A stretch of DNA of 64,000 nt from the NCBI RefSeq assembly GCF_036322585.1, contig NZ_AP024600.1, forward strand, positions 5,332,001 to 5,396,000. The letters run 5' to 3'. A program made the position numbers and the translations under genes. The notes beneath the pieces were generated by a model that saw nothing but the letters and a program-made list of their open reading frames with translations, was not told the origin of the DNA and did no database searches. Positions 6,574 through 15,009 of this stretch are shown here, piece after piece. Position 1 is the first letter of the stretch, and each line of letters opens with the position of its first letter. Origin of the DNA: Luteolibacter sp. LG18. Lineage in GTDB: Bacteria > Verrucomicrobiota > Verrucomicrobiia > Verrucomicrobiales > Akkermansiaceae.

Positions 6574-8484
6574 TTATAAATTTGGATTGAATATGTGGCC
6601 ATTATTTGTCGTGTTGGGAGCCGGATTCAGAGGGCCTCCTGCGTCGCTTTGCTGCCAAGTACCTTCGGTTTTCCAAGAAGATTGACAGGAGTCATTCCCA
6701 CCCTTTCCTGGAGCCGGGCAACTTTCCCCACCTACCGCTCCCACAACCTTACATTTAGTCACTTTGGCAAGACCCATTATGAAAGCGCTTGCCCCTGGAG
6801 AAGCGCATGCAAAAATGTCAATTTTGCAATCTTTGCAGAATTTCACTTTCCCATCGTTAATCAAATTACGAAGGTCCGATAAATCGCGAGCATCACTACT
6901 AACCGGAATACCATGTTTATTCGAAGGATTTTTGGGGTCCCTTATGTCTTTGTTCGTGTAAAATCCTCGAAAAACATCTGCACCACCGCCCCCTCCAAGC
7001 CCTGCACCATCATAACTACAATGTGAAGAATCCCTAAGTTTCTTTATGCAACATTCATGGGAAGATTTTTTAACCAGAAATTTCAAGAAATCGGCCCCTG
7101 AAACTCCGTTCCCCACATTTCCTGCTTTGTTGGTTGGTTCGGATGGATTACCGTTTTTAAATTCTGGATCACTATCATCTCCGCCAGCCGCTTGCCAAAA
7201 CCACCTATTATCACCTGGATTATCATGATGAACGAAGGCGAAACCGTCATTCGTTGGCCAGTAAACGTTAATGGCATACCATCCCAAATAGTCATTGAAA
7301 TTCAAAGACCTATTGTAAATATAACCGTATAGGTTAATGCCTCCACTTTCTCCAATCGGATCTCTCGAAATCCACCGGCCCAATTGCGTGTTGTAATAGC
7401 GATAGCCGTAATTGTAGAGCTGGCTCTCATCATCCTGGAATTCCGCGTGGAACAGGAAGTTCCATTCATAATCACTGCTTGCCCGGTCCTCGAAGGCCGG
7501 AGTCATGATGTCCCGCGTTCCGAACGCATTGTAGCGGTAGCGTTCCTGGACGACCGCTTCGTCGTCCACCACCTGCACGATCGCGACCGGATCGAGGTAA
7601 TCCCGCAGGCACCAGAGGCTCTCATCGAGATCCCCTTCCACCGAGCGGAGTCGGCGGATCAAGGTCCACCGATCGAGCGGACTCCACGTGTATTGCATGG
7701 CCAGATCGCCTGCGTCCACCCGCTCTTCGAGCGTCCGCCACTGGTTGTTGAAGTAGTAGTGGTGATCTTCGCTGCCCGTTTGTTTGCGCACGCGGCGTGA
7801 CAGGGCGTCATATTCGCAGAGATCGATTTCCAGTTCCTCATTCTGCACCATGCGCACCAGCCGGTTCCAGGCATCCCACGTGCAACCGTAGTCCACATCC
7901 CAATCGGAAGGCGATGGCAGCAAGGTCATGTTGCCGTTCGCATCGTACTCCGGATCGGACGGGCCGCCGCTGAACGAGGTGATCTGGTTGGCGGTGTTGT
8001 GGGTGCGGTCCTGATCGAGGGTAGGGTCCACCGTGGTCAGGTTCTTCCAATTCCCGGTCTGGTCGTATTCGAGATCCTGGGCTTGAAGGACGGTGGCCAC
8101 GCCGGTGTAGGGCGGACCCGACGACGGGGTGAGGTCCCCCCGGTTGTAGGAGGTGACCTGCTGCAGGCCGTCGTACGTGTAATACGCGTCCTGGGTCGAA
8201 ACCGTGGCATGGGCCTTCACGTCGCGCCGCCACTCTACACCTCTCCAATCGGTTTCGTCGATCTTGGCGGATGAGAAGAGATCGACACCGGAAAGGGCTT
8301 CCCTACGAGCCAATGAAGCCTTGGAACAGGGACGACATCGCAGGCAATGTGTCGCATCTCTTACCGAGTTCTGGCCGGGAGCCGCCGAGGCGTCATGAGC
8401 TCCCCGCGGTTGACCGGGACAGCGCTCCGAGGCGGGCTTGGCGTTGGGGTGTTCGGATGATAGGGAAACTTGGCTCGTACCCAA
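6574..8484 (-). CDS. Orphan RHS repeat protein with variable C-terminal toxin domain
   Basis: A 636-aa reading frame. Residues ~1-70 are encoded by the dispersed repeat and look unnatural; recognisable RHS sequence begins near KIDETDWRGV. RHS/YD repeats follow (YYTYDGLQQVTSYNRGDLTP, YDQTGNWKNLTT, YDANGNMTLL, YDALSRRVRKQTG), then the core end LYNYGYRYYNTQLGRWISRD and DPIGESGGINLYGYI at residues ~360-390. The last ~240 residues are a different, AT-rich tip with CCIKKL, CKDCKIDIFACAS and GAVGGESCPAPG, the polymorphic toxin part. Full RHS proteins are usually over 1000 aa with a secretion domain; here the N-terminal shell and any signal are lost, so it is probably a silent tip cassette rather than a working toxin. 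Confidence 0.8.
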   Translation of the reverse strand: MGTSQVSLSSEHPNAKPASERCPGQPRGAHDASAAPGQNSVRDATHCLRCRPCSKASLARREALSGVDLFSSAKIDETDWRGVEWRRDVKAHATVSTQDAYYTYDGLQQVTSYNRGDLTPSSGPPYTGVATVLQAQDLEYDQTGNWKNLTTVDPTLDQDRTHNTANQITSFSGGPSDPEYDANGNMTLLPSPSDWDVDYGCTWDAWNRLVRMVQNEELEIDLCEYDALSRRVRKQTGSEDHHYYFNNQWRTLEERVDAGDLAMQYTWSPLDRWTLIRRLRSVEGDLDESLWCLRDYLDPVAIVQVVDDEAVVQERYRYNAFGTRDIMTPAFEDRASSDYEWNFLFHAEFQDDESQLYNYGYRYYNTQLGRWISRDPIGESGGINLYGYIYNRSLNFNDYLGWYAINVYWPTNDGFAFVHHDNPGDNRWFWQAAGGDDSDPEFKNGNPSEPTNKAGNVGNGVSGADFLKFLVKKSSHECCIKKLRDSSHCSYDGAGLGGGGGADVFRGFYTNKDIRDPKNPSNKHGIPVSSDARDLSDLRNLINDGKVKFCKDCKIDIFACASPGASAFIMGLAKVTKCKVVGAVGGESCPAPGKGGNDSCQSSWKTEGTWQQSDAGGPLNPAPNTTNNGHIFNPNL

Positions 8485-8660
8485 AGGCGTGATGAGATCG
8501 GGAACGGACCGGGAAGAGGGCTGACAAGAGCCAACGTAAGCCGGAAGCCGTTCCCAATAGGGTCACTGCCAGAGAGCGTTCATTTCCCAAGAAGCCATTT
8601 GTGCTTCGGTTTCCAAATGGGAGGCACGCGCCATGCCATTGGTTGGCGCATGGGGTTCAC
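8298..8660. repeat. Dispersed repeat, copy 2
   Basis: Direct copy of 5561-5884. It carries an extra ~39 bases after TCTGGCCGGGA, flanked by a repeated CCGGGA, as if formed by slippage or a small insertion. Its left part overlaps the start of the RHS reading frame, marking where the RHS gene was truncated. With copy 1 it encloses the RHS/immunity pair. Confidence 0.8.
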
Positions 8661-8800
8661 TCCAGTTGGCGCGGGGACACTTCTCCACGGAGTTGGAAGC
8701 AGGGAAAATGGTGCCTGCCTCAAACAATCCGATGATTATGTGCTCTTAGGGTGACGTTTCCACTTGTCCCCTGGTTCCCGCTTCCGGCATCTAGAATAGC

Positions 8801-9620
8801 GTGGATTGGAAGCCGAAATACGCGCAGGTGGTGGAAACCCTGCGGACGCTGGTCAGCTCCGGGGAATGGCAAGATGTGCTTCCCGGCTATCGCGTCCTGG
8901 AGGAGCGCCTGAAAGTCAGCAGACCCACCCTCGAAAAGGCCCTGGCCGAATTGACCGCGGAAGGCCTGCTCGCGGAACCGGAGCCAAGAAGAGGACGGCG
9001 GGTCCTCGTCGCACCATCTCCTGTCATCGCGAATGCCGACATCCGATCCCTTCTTATTCTCGGGCCGGCCTCCTATCATGAACTGGATTGGGAAACCCAA
9101 TCCGAAGTCGAGATCCTCACAAGCAATGCGCGCGCGGAAGGCTGGCGAATCGCCTACGACCAATTCGCCTTCCTCCATTTCAGAAATCCAGGCAGCTACT
9201 TGGAACGGATCGTGAAGAACCACCGACCCGAGCGGGTGGTATTGTTGGAACCCACCCTTGCCGTAGCCAGGTGGTTCCAAAGCAACGGCATCCCGTTCTT
9301 CTGCAATGGTGGTGTGGTTGGGGAAATCGCCTCCGAGGTCGATGGTGCGGACACGCCGATCATCCAGATGGCGCAACTCGCCATCGCCCACCTCCATGAG
9401 CAAGGGCACCGGAGGATCCTGGCTCCGCTGTCACCGCGGTTCGAAAACATCCAAACTCATTTACTCGACGCAGCCCTTGGAGAAGGGAGCAAGGATCTCA
9501 ACCTGCGGTTGATCGAACGCTTGCATCCGGTCTATCGAACCTTCGATCCGGGCGGATTGAATGCGCACTGGGACGATTGGATGCGTGCCACGGCACCCAC
9601 CGCGGTGGTCGTGGAGGGCA
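8801..9620 (+). pseudogene. Truncated GntR-HTH / LacI-type sugar regulator
   Basis: Starting at GTG 8801, the protein has an N-terminal winged-helix GntR domain (YAQVVETLRTLVSSGEW, then LPGYRVLEERLKVSRPTLEK and ALAELTAEGLL). A LacI/GalR-like periplasmic-binding fold follows from about residue 75, with RPERVVLLEPTLAVARWFQS and HLHEQGHRRILAPLSP. Family resemblance stops at TAVVVEGS (near base 9620). The reading frame continues to 9799, but in sequence that is the wrong frame of another gene remnant (TGRRRLRQFLGGN). About 70-80 C-terminal residues of the sensor domain are missing. It could still make a truncated DNA-binding protein, but sugar-responsive regulation is very likely lost. Confidence 0.75.
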
Positions 9621-9857
9621 GCCGTGAAATTACTCCAGCAAGCTTACCGCGCGGAGGATCACGGTTCCCTCATGACCACGCTGCGAGTGCTTCTCGCGTT
9701 GTGCGCGCGCCAACAGGGCGACGACGCTTACGCCAATTCCTTGGTGGCAACGGTTCGGGCAGACTTTCCCAACTACCTCACCGGATCCGCATCCCGTGAA
9801 CGATTGTGGTACGATTGGGCGTTCATCAGAATCTTGCTTAAGGAAGCCGAGCAATAG
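9620..9857 (+). pseudogene. 3' remnant of an unrelated gene fused behind the regulator
   Basis: From about 9620 the frame shifted by one base from the regulator reads VKLLQQAYRAEDHGSLMTTL, LLALCARQQGDDAYANSLV and FPNYLTGSASRERLWYDWAF, ending LLKEAEQ and TAG at 9855-9857. The sequence is helical and protein-like (possibly TPR-like) but has no convincing start of its own. It looks like the C-terminal tail of a gene joined to the regulator by a deletion or illegitimate recombination. Family not recognised. Confidence 0.5.
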
Positions 9858-9952
9858 AGCGAATTCGCTTTGTTTAAGGAACGCGGATTTTGACGGCATT
9901 TCAGTGAAGACGACACATTTCTCCCGACACGAACTGTCAGATTTCTTCCCTG

Positions 9953-10066
9953 CCGAGCTTAGTGATGGATCAACGCGGAACCGTCCTTCTGGAGCTTGGT
10001 TTCATATTCCACCCGCACGGTGGTGCGGCCCTTGCGACGGAACTCCCCGGAGTTGAAGATACCCAT
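9953..10066 (-). pseudogene. Fragment of the repeat-associated secreted-protein gene (3' part)
   Basis: The minus strand reads MGIFNSGEFRRKG, then TTVRVEYETKLQKDGS, which matches IGIFNFVQFRRKG and YETKPQKDGSALV near the C-terminus of the frameshifted gene at 49629-50434. Only this short piece is present and it soon loses similarity. It is a relic within repeat copy A. Confidence 0.65.
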
Positions 10067-10071
10067 CACCT

Positions 10072-10112
10072 AAATGTCCCGCCGGGAATGGTGAGTTCCA
10101 AGCGGGACATTT
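10072..10112. terminator. Bidirectional hairpin, repeat copy A
   Basis: AAATGTCCCGC (10072-10082) pairs with GCGGGACATTT (10102-10112) and is followed by TT on the plus strand and preceded by TA on the other side. It is the degenerate counterpart of the perfect 17-bp hairpin at 49227-49267. Confidence 0.6.
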
Positions 10113-10406
10113 TTCCACGGTCGCGCCAGCGACCCTCCCGGAATCGAGAGCGTATTGGGACTCCCCCCGGAACCCTCAGCCCCCAATTCAAGCCCAGAAA
10201 ATCACAGCATCATTTCATTTCAAGGCACTTTGCATTTATCGACACCCAAACCTTTCACCGTGAATTCATTACCTCATGGAAAGAAGCCGAGCAGCGATAG
10301 CGCCCTGGCGCACGGCAACGTCCCTTAAAAAGCCTCGTAGGCGAACATGGACATACTTGCGTCGGTTTTCCATTCCACCGCGGCCCCACCGAGATAAAAA
10401 GAATGG

Positions 10407-10438
10407 CCACCCCGCCGGAGCTTCCTCCGGCGGGGTGG
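10407..10438 (-). terminator. Intrinsic terminator, repeat copy A
   Basis: CCACCCCGCCGGA / TCCGGCGGGGTGG, a 13-bp perfect stem with a 6-nt GCTTCC loop. On the minus strand it is followed by a TTCTTTTTATC tract. It lies ~35 bp beyond the stop of the gene fragment at 10474-10659. Confidence 0.8.
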
Positions 10439-10473
10439 TAAGATTCCTTTGGGACGGGCGAATTTCGCCCGAG

Positions 10474-10659
10474 TTACGGCTGCTGCAGCACGTAGTCGAT
10501 CAGCTGGAGCGTCGGCTTCGGTAACACCAGCACGTTGATCTCCTTGCACGTTGCCGAGGTCGAGCCGCGGCGTTCCTCTACGCCGAGCTTGGTGATGACC
10601 AGCGCCGTGCCGCCCTTCTGCGGTTTGGTTTCCTACTCCACCCGCGCGGTGGTGCTACA
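10474..10659 (-). pseudogene. 3' fragment of the repeat-associated secreted-protein gene
   Basis: The last ~60 codons match the end of the gene at 49629-50434 (KLGVEERRGSTSATCKEIN, PTLQLIDYVLQQP), ending TAA at 10474-10476. An in-frame TAG replaces the Gln-Tyr region and the sequence is cut at 10659, 12 bp before the GH29 stop. It is a dead remnant. Confidence 0.75.
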
Positions 10660-10671
10660 TTATTTGGGTGG

Positions 10672-12444
10672 CTAATTCCCGAGCACGCCTTCGATCTTCA
10701 GCACCGGCGCGTAGTCGCTCAACGGCTTCTCGGGGAGCTTCAACTTCAGCCCCTCGGCATCCTGTGCCCACTCGACCTTGGCCTTCGAACCGAGCAGCGT
10801 GACCGCCGTGACCTTCTTCCCGGCGAGCGACTTCAGCACCACTTCCTTTTCGCCCGGCCAACCGAGTTCGATCGCATAGAGGACCTTGCCCTTGGCGGTG
10901 AAACGGAAGTCATCGGCGGTGAACGGCTTGCCCTTGCCCTCGTTGAAGCCCTGGGCGCTGATCGGCGCGCCATCGCTGGCGGGGCCCTCCCCGAAGGTCG
11001 TCCACGGGCGCGTGCCGAAGATCGCCTCTTTGTTCACGTCCATCCACGAGCCGATGTCCGCGAGCACCTTTTCCTCCTTCTCATCGATGGAGCCATCGCC
11101 GCGCACCGGCACGTTGAGCAGGAGGTTGCCATTCTTGCTGACGATGTCCGCGAGCATGTGGACCACGGTTTTCGCGCCCTTGTAGCCACCGCGGTTGTAG
11201 AGGCCGCGGTCGTAGTGCCAGCCACCAATACAGGTATCCGTCTGCCATGCCTGCGGCAGCGCGGTGCCGGGCACACCGCGTTCGATGTCCCAGACCAGGC
11301 ATTTCTGCTGCTCGTCGCTGAGGATCTTCCCGAAGATCACGCCGCGCTGCTGGCCGTTGTGCCACTTCGAATTGCTGTTGTAGAAATGGGCGGCGATTTT
11401 CAGCCCGGCATCGCTGGCGGGCCACAGCGGCAGCGCGGTGTCATCGAAGTAAAGGAGGTCCGGCTTGTAGCGGTTGATGAGGTCGGCGGTGCGGTTGTAA
11501 AACTTGTCGCAATACGCTTGGTCCGGGAGGCTCGCGCCATTGCCCCAGTTCCACTGCGAGTGGATGCGGCCGTCGTTGTCACTGCCCTGGCTGAGGGCGT
11601 GGTTCTGGGCGTAGAGATCCTGCGGATCGAGCCCGTCCCACCACTGGCCCTTTCCATCGGCCTTCGTCAGCTTTCCATCGTAGGGCGTGCCGGCGAGTGG
11701 GCCGTTCTTGTCGGCGCGCTGGGCGACCTCATACCAAGTCCAAGCGTGGGCGGCATGAATGCTGACACCGAAGGGCAGCCCCTGGTCGTGCGCGGCCTTT
11801 GCCCACCCGCCGATGAGGTCCTTCCGCGGTCCGAGTTTCACCGAATTCCACGGCTGGTACTTGCTGTCCCAGTTGTCGAAGTTGTCGTGATGGTTCGCCA
11901 TCGCGAAGAAGTACTGGGCGCCGGTCCGCTTGTAGAGGGCCACCAGGCGGGCCGGGTCCCACTTGTCCGCCTTCCACTCGCGGATTACGTCCTTGAAGCC
12001 GGACTTCGACGGCGGGCCGTAGTGCTCGAGGTGCGACTTGTACTGGCCACTGCCTTCCTGATACATGCCGCGCGCATACCAGTCCCCGGCCTCCGGCTGG
12101 CACTGCGCGCCCCAGTGGGCCCAGATACCGAACTTGGCGTCCCGGAACCAATCGGGCACCTGATATTGGGCGAGCGAACTCCAAGTGGCTTCGAATTTGC
12201 CTTTCGCCACGGGCTCGGACTTCGCGTCCACGATCACCGCGGGGGCGGCGGTGGTGGGGATACCATCGATGGCGAGGGACGGAGAAACGGACGCCAACAG
12301 GAGCAGGGCGGCACGAATTCCCCTCTCGAAGCGCCGGGGGAAAGGGTCCACCTGGCCGCTGCGCGTCCATCCCAAGCCTCTCTCAACAATATTCTCAATG
12401 ACGATTTTTGCTTTCATTAGCCAGATCGAATACGGGTCTGTCAT
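10672..12444 (-). CDS. Secreted alpha-L-fucosidase, GH29
   Basis: Up to 590 aa. The GH29 catalytic barrel spans about residues 85-430, with WFRDAKFGIWAHWGAQCQPE at its start, FFAMANHHDNFDNWDS, the nucleophile region RYKPDLLYFDD (first Asp of FDD predicted) and NLLLNVPVRGDGSID, all typical of GH29 retaining fucosidases. A C-terminal beta-sandwich follows. The hydrophobic segment GIRAALLLLASVSPSLA is the signal peptide. From ATG 12444 its n-region is unusually long, while ATG 12417 or especially GTG 12351 (VDPFPRRFERGIRAALLLLA) would fit better. It would release L-fucose from hemicellulose or algal glycans outside the cytoplasm. It abuts repeat copy A downstream; no fucose transporter or regulator is next to it. 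Confidence 0.9.
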   Translation of the reverse strand: MTDPYSIWLMKAKIVIENIVERGLGWTRSGQVDPFPRRFERGIRAALLLLASVSPSLAIDGIPTTAAPAVIVDAKSEPVAKGKFEATWSSLAQYQVPDWFRDAKFGIWAHWGAQCQPEAGDWYARGMYQEGSGQYKSHLEHYGPPSKSGFKDVIREWKADKWDPARLVALYKRTGAQYFFAMANHHDNFDNWDSKYQPWNSVKLGPRKDLIGGWAKAAHDQGLPFGVSIHAAHAWTWYEVAQRADKNGPLAGTPYDGKLTKADGKGQWWDGLDPQDLYAQNHALSQGSDNDGRIHSQWNWGNGASLPDQAYCDKFYNRTADLINRYKPDLLYFDDTALPLWPASDAGLKIAAHFYNSNSKWHNGQQRGVIFGKILSDEQQKCLVWDIERGVPGTALPQAWQTDTCIGGWHYDRGLYNRGGYKGAKTVVHMLADIVSKNGNLLLNVPVRGDGSIDEKEEKVLADIGSWMDVNKEAIFGTRPWTTFGEGPASDGAPISAQGFNEGKGKPFTADDFRFTAKGKVLYAIELGWPGEKEVVLKSLAGKKVTAVTLLGSKAKVEWAQDAEGLKLKLPEKPLSDYAPVLKIEGVLGN

Positions 12445-12569
12445 TCACCCCATGCTTTTAGAAGCAAAATATTATCGAACCTGTAAGCCAAAATCCGCCG
12501 ACCCAATTTAGAAATCACTACCGATTCTTGCCCTCACCATCCTCCAAGAAGGTTTCTTCCCCCACCCAG

Positions 12570-13394
12570 CTACTTCGAAGCGCCTGCCAGTTCACTCAAG
12601 GCTCTTTCCCGCAACTGACCGGCGGGAAAGCTCTCCACCCAAGCAGCGGCCTCAATGGGATCGCTCAACCTCCATTGGTTCAAGACGGAGATTACAGCCT
12701 CGGTCTGCACAGGGCCGGGGGCCATATCCTCCGCCACCCAACAGGCAGCCGAGCGGGGATCGGACTTCGAAAGAACGAAGGCCACACGGGCCAACAGGCG
12801 ATCATGCCATCCGCTTTCGGCCTGGTCCTTAACCCAATCGAATGCCGCGGCGGGCTCCCGATCCGCCCACAACACGGCGAGATTTTCCAACAATCCATCC
12901 CTCCCCTGATCCGATCCATGTTCGATCGCCAGTTCCAAAGCGCGCCGCGAATCCGAGACAGCCACTTCCATACAAATCAGCGCTCGGATCCGCGCCCGAA
13001 CCGATTCGCCCAAGGTATCGGACCAAGCCAGGGCCTTCCCGGCATCCTTCCGCGCCCATGCCTGGCATAGCTCGCGGATGAACGCATCGCGGATCTCACC
13101 GGGTGGTAGTCCGAAAGCAATCTCCAGAGCGGCTTCCGGCTTCACCTCTGCTTCACTCTCCGCGAGGGCACGCAATCTGGTTTCCCGGCGAACAATGTCC
13201 TCATCGACGCAAATCTGGGCGAGCTCCTCTTGAGGATCGAACGCCGTTTTCGGCCGCTCGCGTTGCGTCCTAGTTGCGTTCTGCAAGCTCCGCGCGCTGC
13301 CGTGAGATTCATGCCGAAAAGCGAAATGAAGTCCGAACGCGGCCAACAAACTCAAGGTGAGCGGCCACGGACTTCCATAGCGATGAGACTTCAT
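12570..13394 (-). CDS. Secreted/anchored hypothetical protein with helical repeats
   Basis: ATG 13394 begins MKSHRYGSPWPLTLSLLAAF, giving a 274-aa protein with a signal or anchor helix. A longer frame reaches 13451, but its first 19 residues look unnatural. The mature part is alpha-helical with repeated A-W-x-x motifs about 30 residues apart (AWARKDAGKALAWSD, VLWADREPAAAFDWVK, AACWVAEDM, DPIEAAAWVESFP). This is the pattern of a large verrucomicrobial family of secreted helical-repeat proteins with the signature DPxxAxxWxxxxP. Its function is not known. It sits between GH29 and the IS-split LacI regulator, on the same strand as both. Confidence 0.7.
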   Translation of the reverse strand: MKSHRYGSPWPLTLSLLAAFGLHFAFRHESHGSARSLQNATRTQRERPKTAFDPQEELAQICVDEDIVRRETRLRALAESEAEVKPEAALEIAFGLPPGEIRDAFIRELCQAWARKDAGKALAWSDTLGESVRARIRALICMEVAVSDSRRALELAIEHGSDQGRDGLLENLAVLWADREPAAAFDWVKDQAESGWHDRLLARVAFVLSKSDPRSAACWVAEDMAPGPVQTEAVISVLNQWRLSDPIEAAAWVESFPAGQLRERALSELAGASK

Positions 13395-14162
13395 GGTTAC
13401 GCTTTTTTTGGGATGGATCCCGATAGTTGGACGTAAATTCCTGCCACCCACTGGAACCGATTTCAGAGCTCAAAGGGAGACTAAAATCCGCTGTTCATGA
13501 TTCGCCCCTCCGCCGTATGGCCATTGAATGAGGGAAACGCGCTCACCGTCGCGGCAGACTTTTCCCGTCCACCCATTTGCCTCTCACCAGTATCTCGCGG
13601 GTAAACTCCGGAATACCGAAGTCCCCATCGTGAATGAGGGAGATGAGAGCCAAGGTGGTGATCCGGCCGATCTCCTCGGGGTTCTGATCGATCCCGGAAT
13701 CAATATCCATGTCGCGCACATTCGATGCAGCGACGCCTATATCCTCCGGAACCTGGCGTCCCGCCTTCCTCACCATATCGGGCACTGCCGAACTATCGGT
13801 GAAGATGGCGTCAGGCCTCGCGGTCTCCAGCCATTGCTCAAAAAGCCTCTGTTGATTCAGTTCCGGAACTCCCTTGGAAAAAAAGAAGGGAGGCACGCGG
13901 GCCTGAGAGGAAGGATCATGTTGAGACCAGAGAAATCCCGCTCCGAACATCCGCGCTTTGTCCCAATATCCAGCGAAGCCGATGCGGTTGTAGCCGCGCT
14001 CCTTCATCCGATCGAAGGCCAACATCGTATTGGTGGCTTGAGCGCTGGTGACATAGTGGAAAGGAGGAGATTCCTCGCGAAATCCACTACGCACGACCGA
14101 GAACTTGCTCCAGGAGATACCCTCCCACTTCACATCGGTCCCGCCGGGAGGCAATGGCGCTA

Positions 14163-15009
14163 GAGGTGGTTTCAAAAGTCTGAATCGGGGCTTGTACGGC
14201 CCGGCCTTGTGTCTATGAACAGAGAGCGTGCTCTACGAGTTCATGATCGATGGGGTGTGGGGACGCGTCTCTCCGCTTCTGCCAGACACCAACTCTTTCG
14301 GCCGCCCACGTTGCGCCGACCGCGATGTGCTCGAAGGAATCCTCTGGGTGCTCAAAACAGGTGCCCGTTGGCGAGATCTTCCCAAGCACCTGCCCAGTGC
14401 CTCCACCTGCTGGAGACGGCTCCGGGATTGGGAGGAGGACGGCGTGTGGGATGGACTCTGGAGAGCTTTCATCGCCCAACTCGATGCTCAGGATCTGCTC
14501 GATTGGGAGCAATGCTTCATGGACGGCAGTTTCGCTCCGGCCAAAAAAGGGGGCTCTGCGTCGGAAAAACCAAGAAGGGAAAGGGAACGAAGTGGATGGT
14601 GGTGGCGGACGGCCAGGGTCTTCCTCTGGGAAGCACCCTTGCCTCGGCATCGCCCGCAGAGGTGACCTTGGTGTTGCCAACATTGGCGGATTGCAAGGAG
14701 AAGACCGGTCGTTTTCCGAGGCGATTGATCGTTGATCGAGCCTATGATGCCGACCATCTCCGTCGCTTCATGCGCCACCTCGATGGAGAGTTGATCTGCC
14801 CGCACCGCCGCAACCGCAAGCGAGCCTCGATGCAGGATGGGAGGGCGTTGCGCCGTTATCGGCATCGATGGAAAATCGAACGGCTTTTTGCCTGGATAGG
14901 AAATTGGCGGCGACTGATCGTACGCCACGAACGGCGCATCGAGCTATATAGCGGATTCTTCAAGCTCGCCTGCATCATGATCCTCGTTAGACACTTTTGA
15001 AACCACCTC
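14163..15009 (+). mobile_element. Intact IS5-family (IS427-type) insertion sequence
   Basis: The 847-bp element is bounded by perfect 17-bp terminal inverted repeats, GAGGTGGTTTCAAAAGT at 14163-14179 and its complement at 14993-15009. A duplicated TA (14161-14162 and 15010-15011) flanks it, the target-site duplication typical of the IS427 subgroup. It carries one two-frame transposase. It interrupts the LacI regulator without other loss. Confidence 0.95.
14228..15000 (+). CDS. IS5/IS427 transposase made by -1 frameshift
   Basis: Frame A (14228 to stop at 14665) starts MLYEFMIDGVWGRVSPLLPD and contains the DUF4096-type N-terminal domain and the first DDE aspartate in CFMDGSF. Frame B continues with GKTKKGKGTKWMVVADGQG, the second Asp in LIVDRAYDAD and the Glu in HRWKIERLFAWI, ending at TGA 14998-15000 inside the right TIR. 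The frames meet at an A6G5 run (14549-14560 region: GCCAAAAAAGGGGGC), where a -1 shift joins APAKKGG to VGKTKKG. That is the known expression mode of this subgroup. All DDE residues are present, so the element is probably active. Confidence 0.88.

Larger units (their letters stand above)
9953..10659. repeat. ~0.7-kb duplicated block, copy A
   Basis: This block is nearly identical, in direct orientation, to 49106-49812. Shared landmarks in order are TTGGTTTCATATTCCACCCG, the AAATGTCCCGCC hairpin, AGAAAATCACAGCATCATTT, AAGCCTCGTAGGCGAACATG, the CCGCCGGAGCTTCC hairpin and CTGCTGCAGCACGTAGTCGAT. It comprises two 3' ends of related minus-strand genes with their terminators. It fills most of the 9858-10671 gap, so this interval holds no intact gene. 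Confidence 0.85.

Noticed and set aside
8270..8484. N-terminal ~70 codons of the RHS frame as real protein
   Set aside because: They lie within the dispersed repeat, and the equivalent frame in copy 1 encodes nothing RHS-like.
11158..12420. 420-codon plus-strand frame opposite GH29
   Set aside because: Antisense shadow of a clear GH29 enzyme; no domain or plausible composition.
12453..12466. TGCTT-TTAG-AAGCA as an operator for GH29
   Set aside because: Only a 5-bp dyad, common by chance, with no second copy or nearby intact regulator; and the start of GH29 is uncertain.
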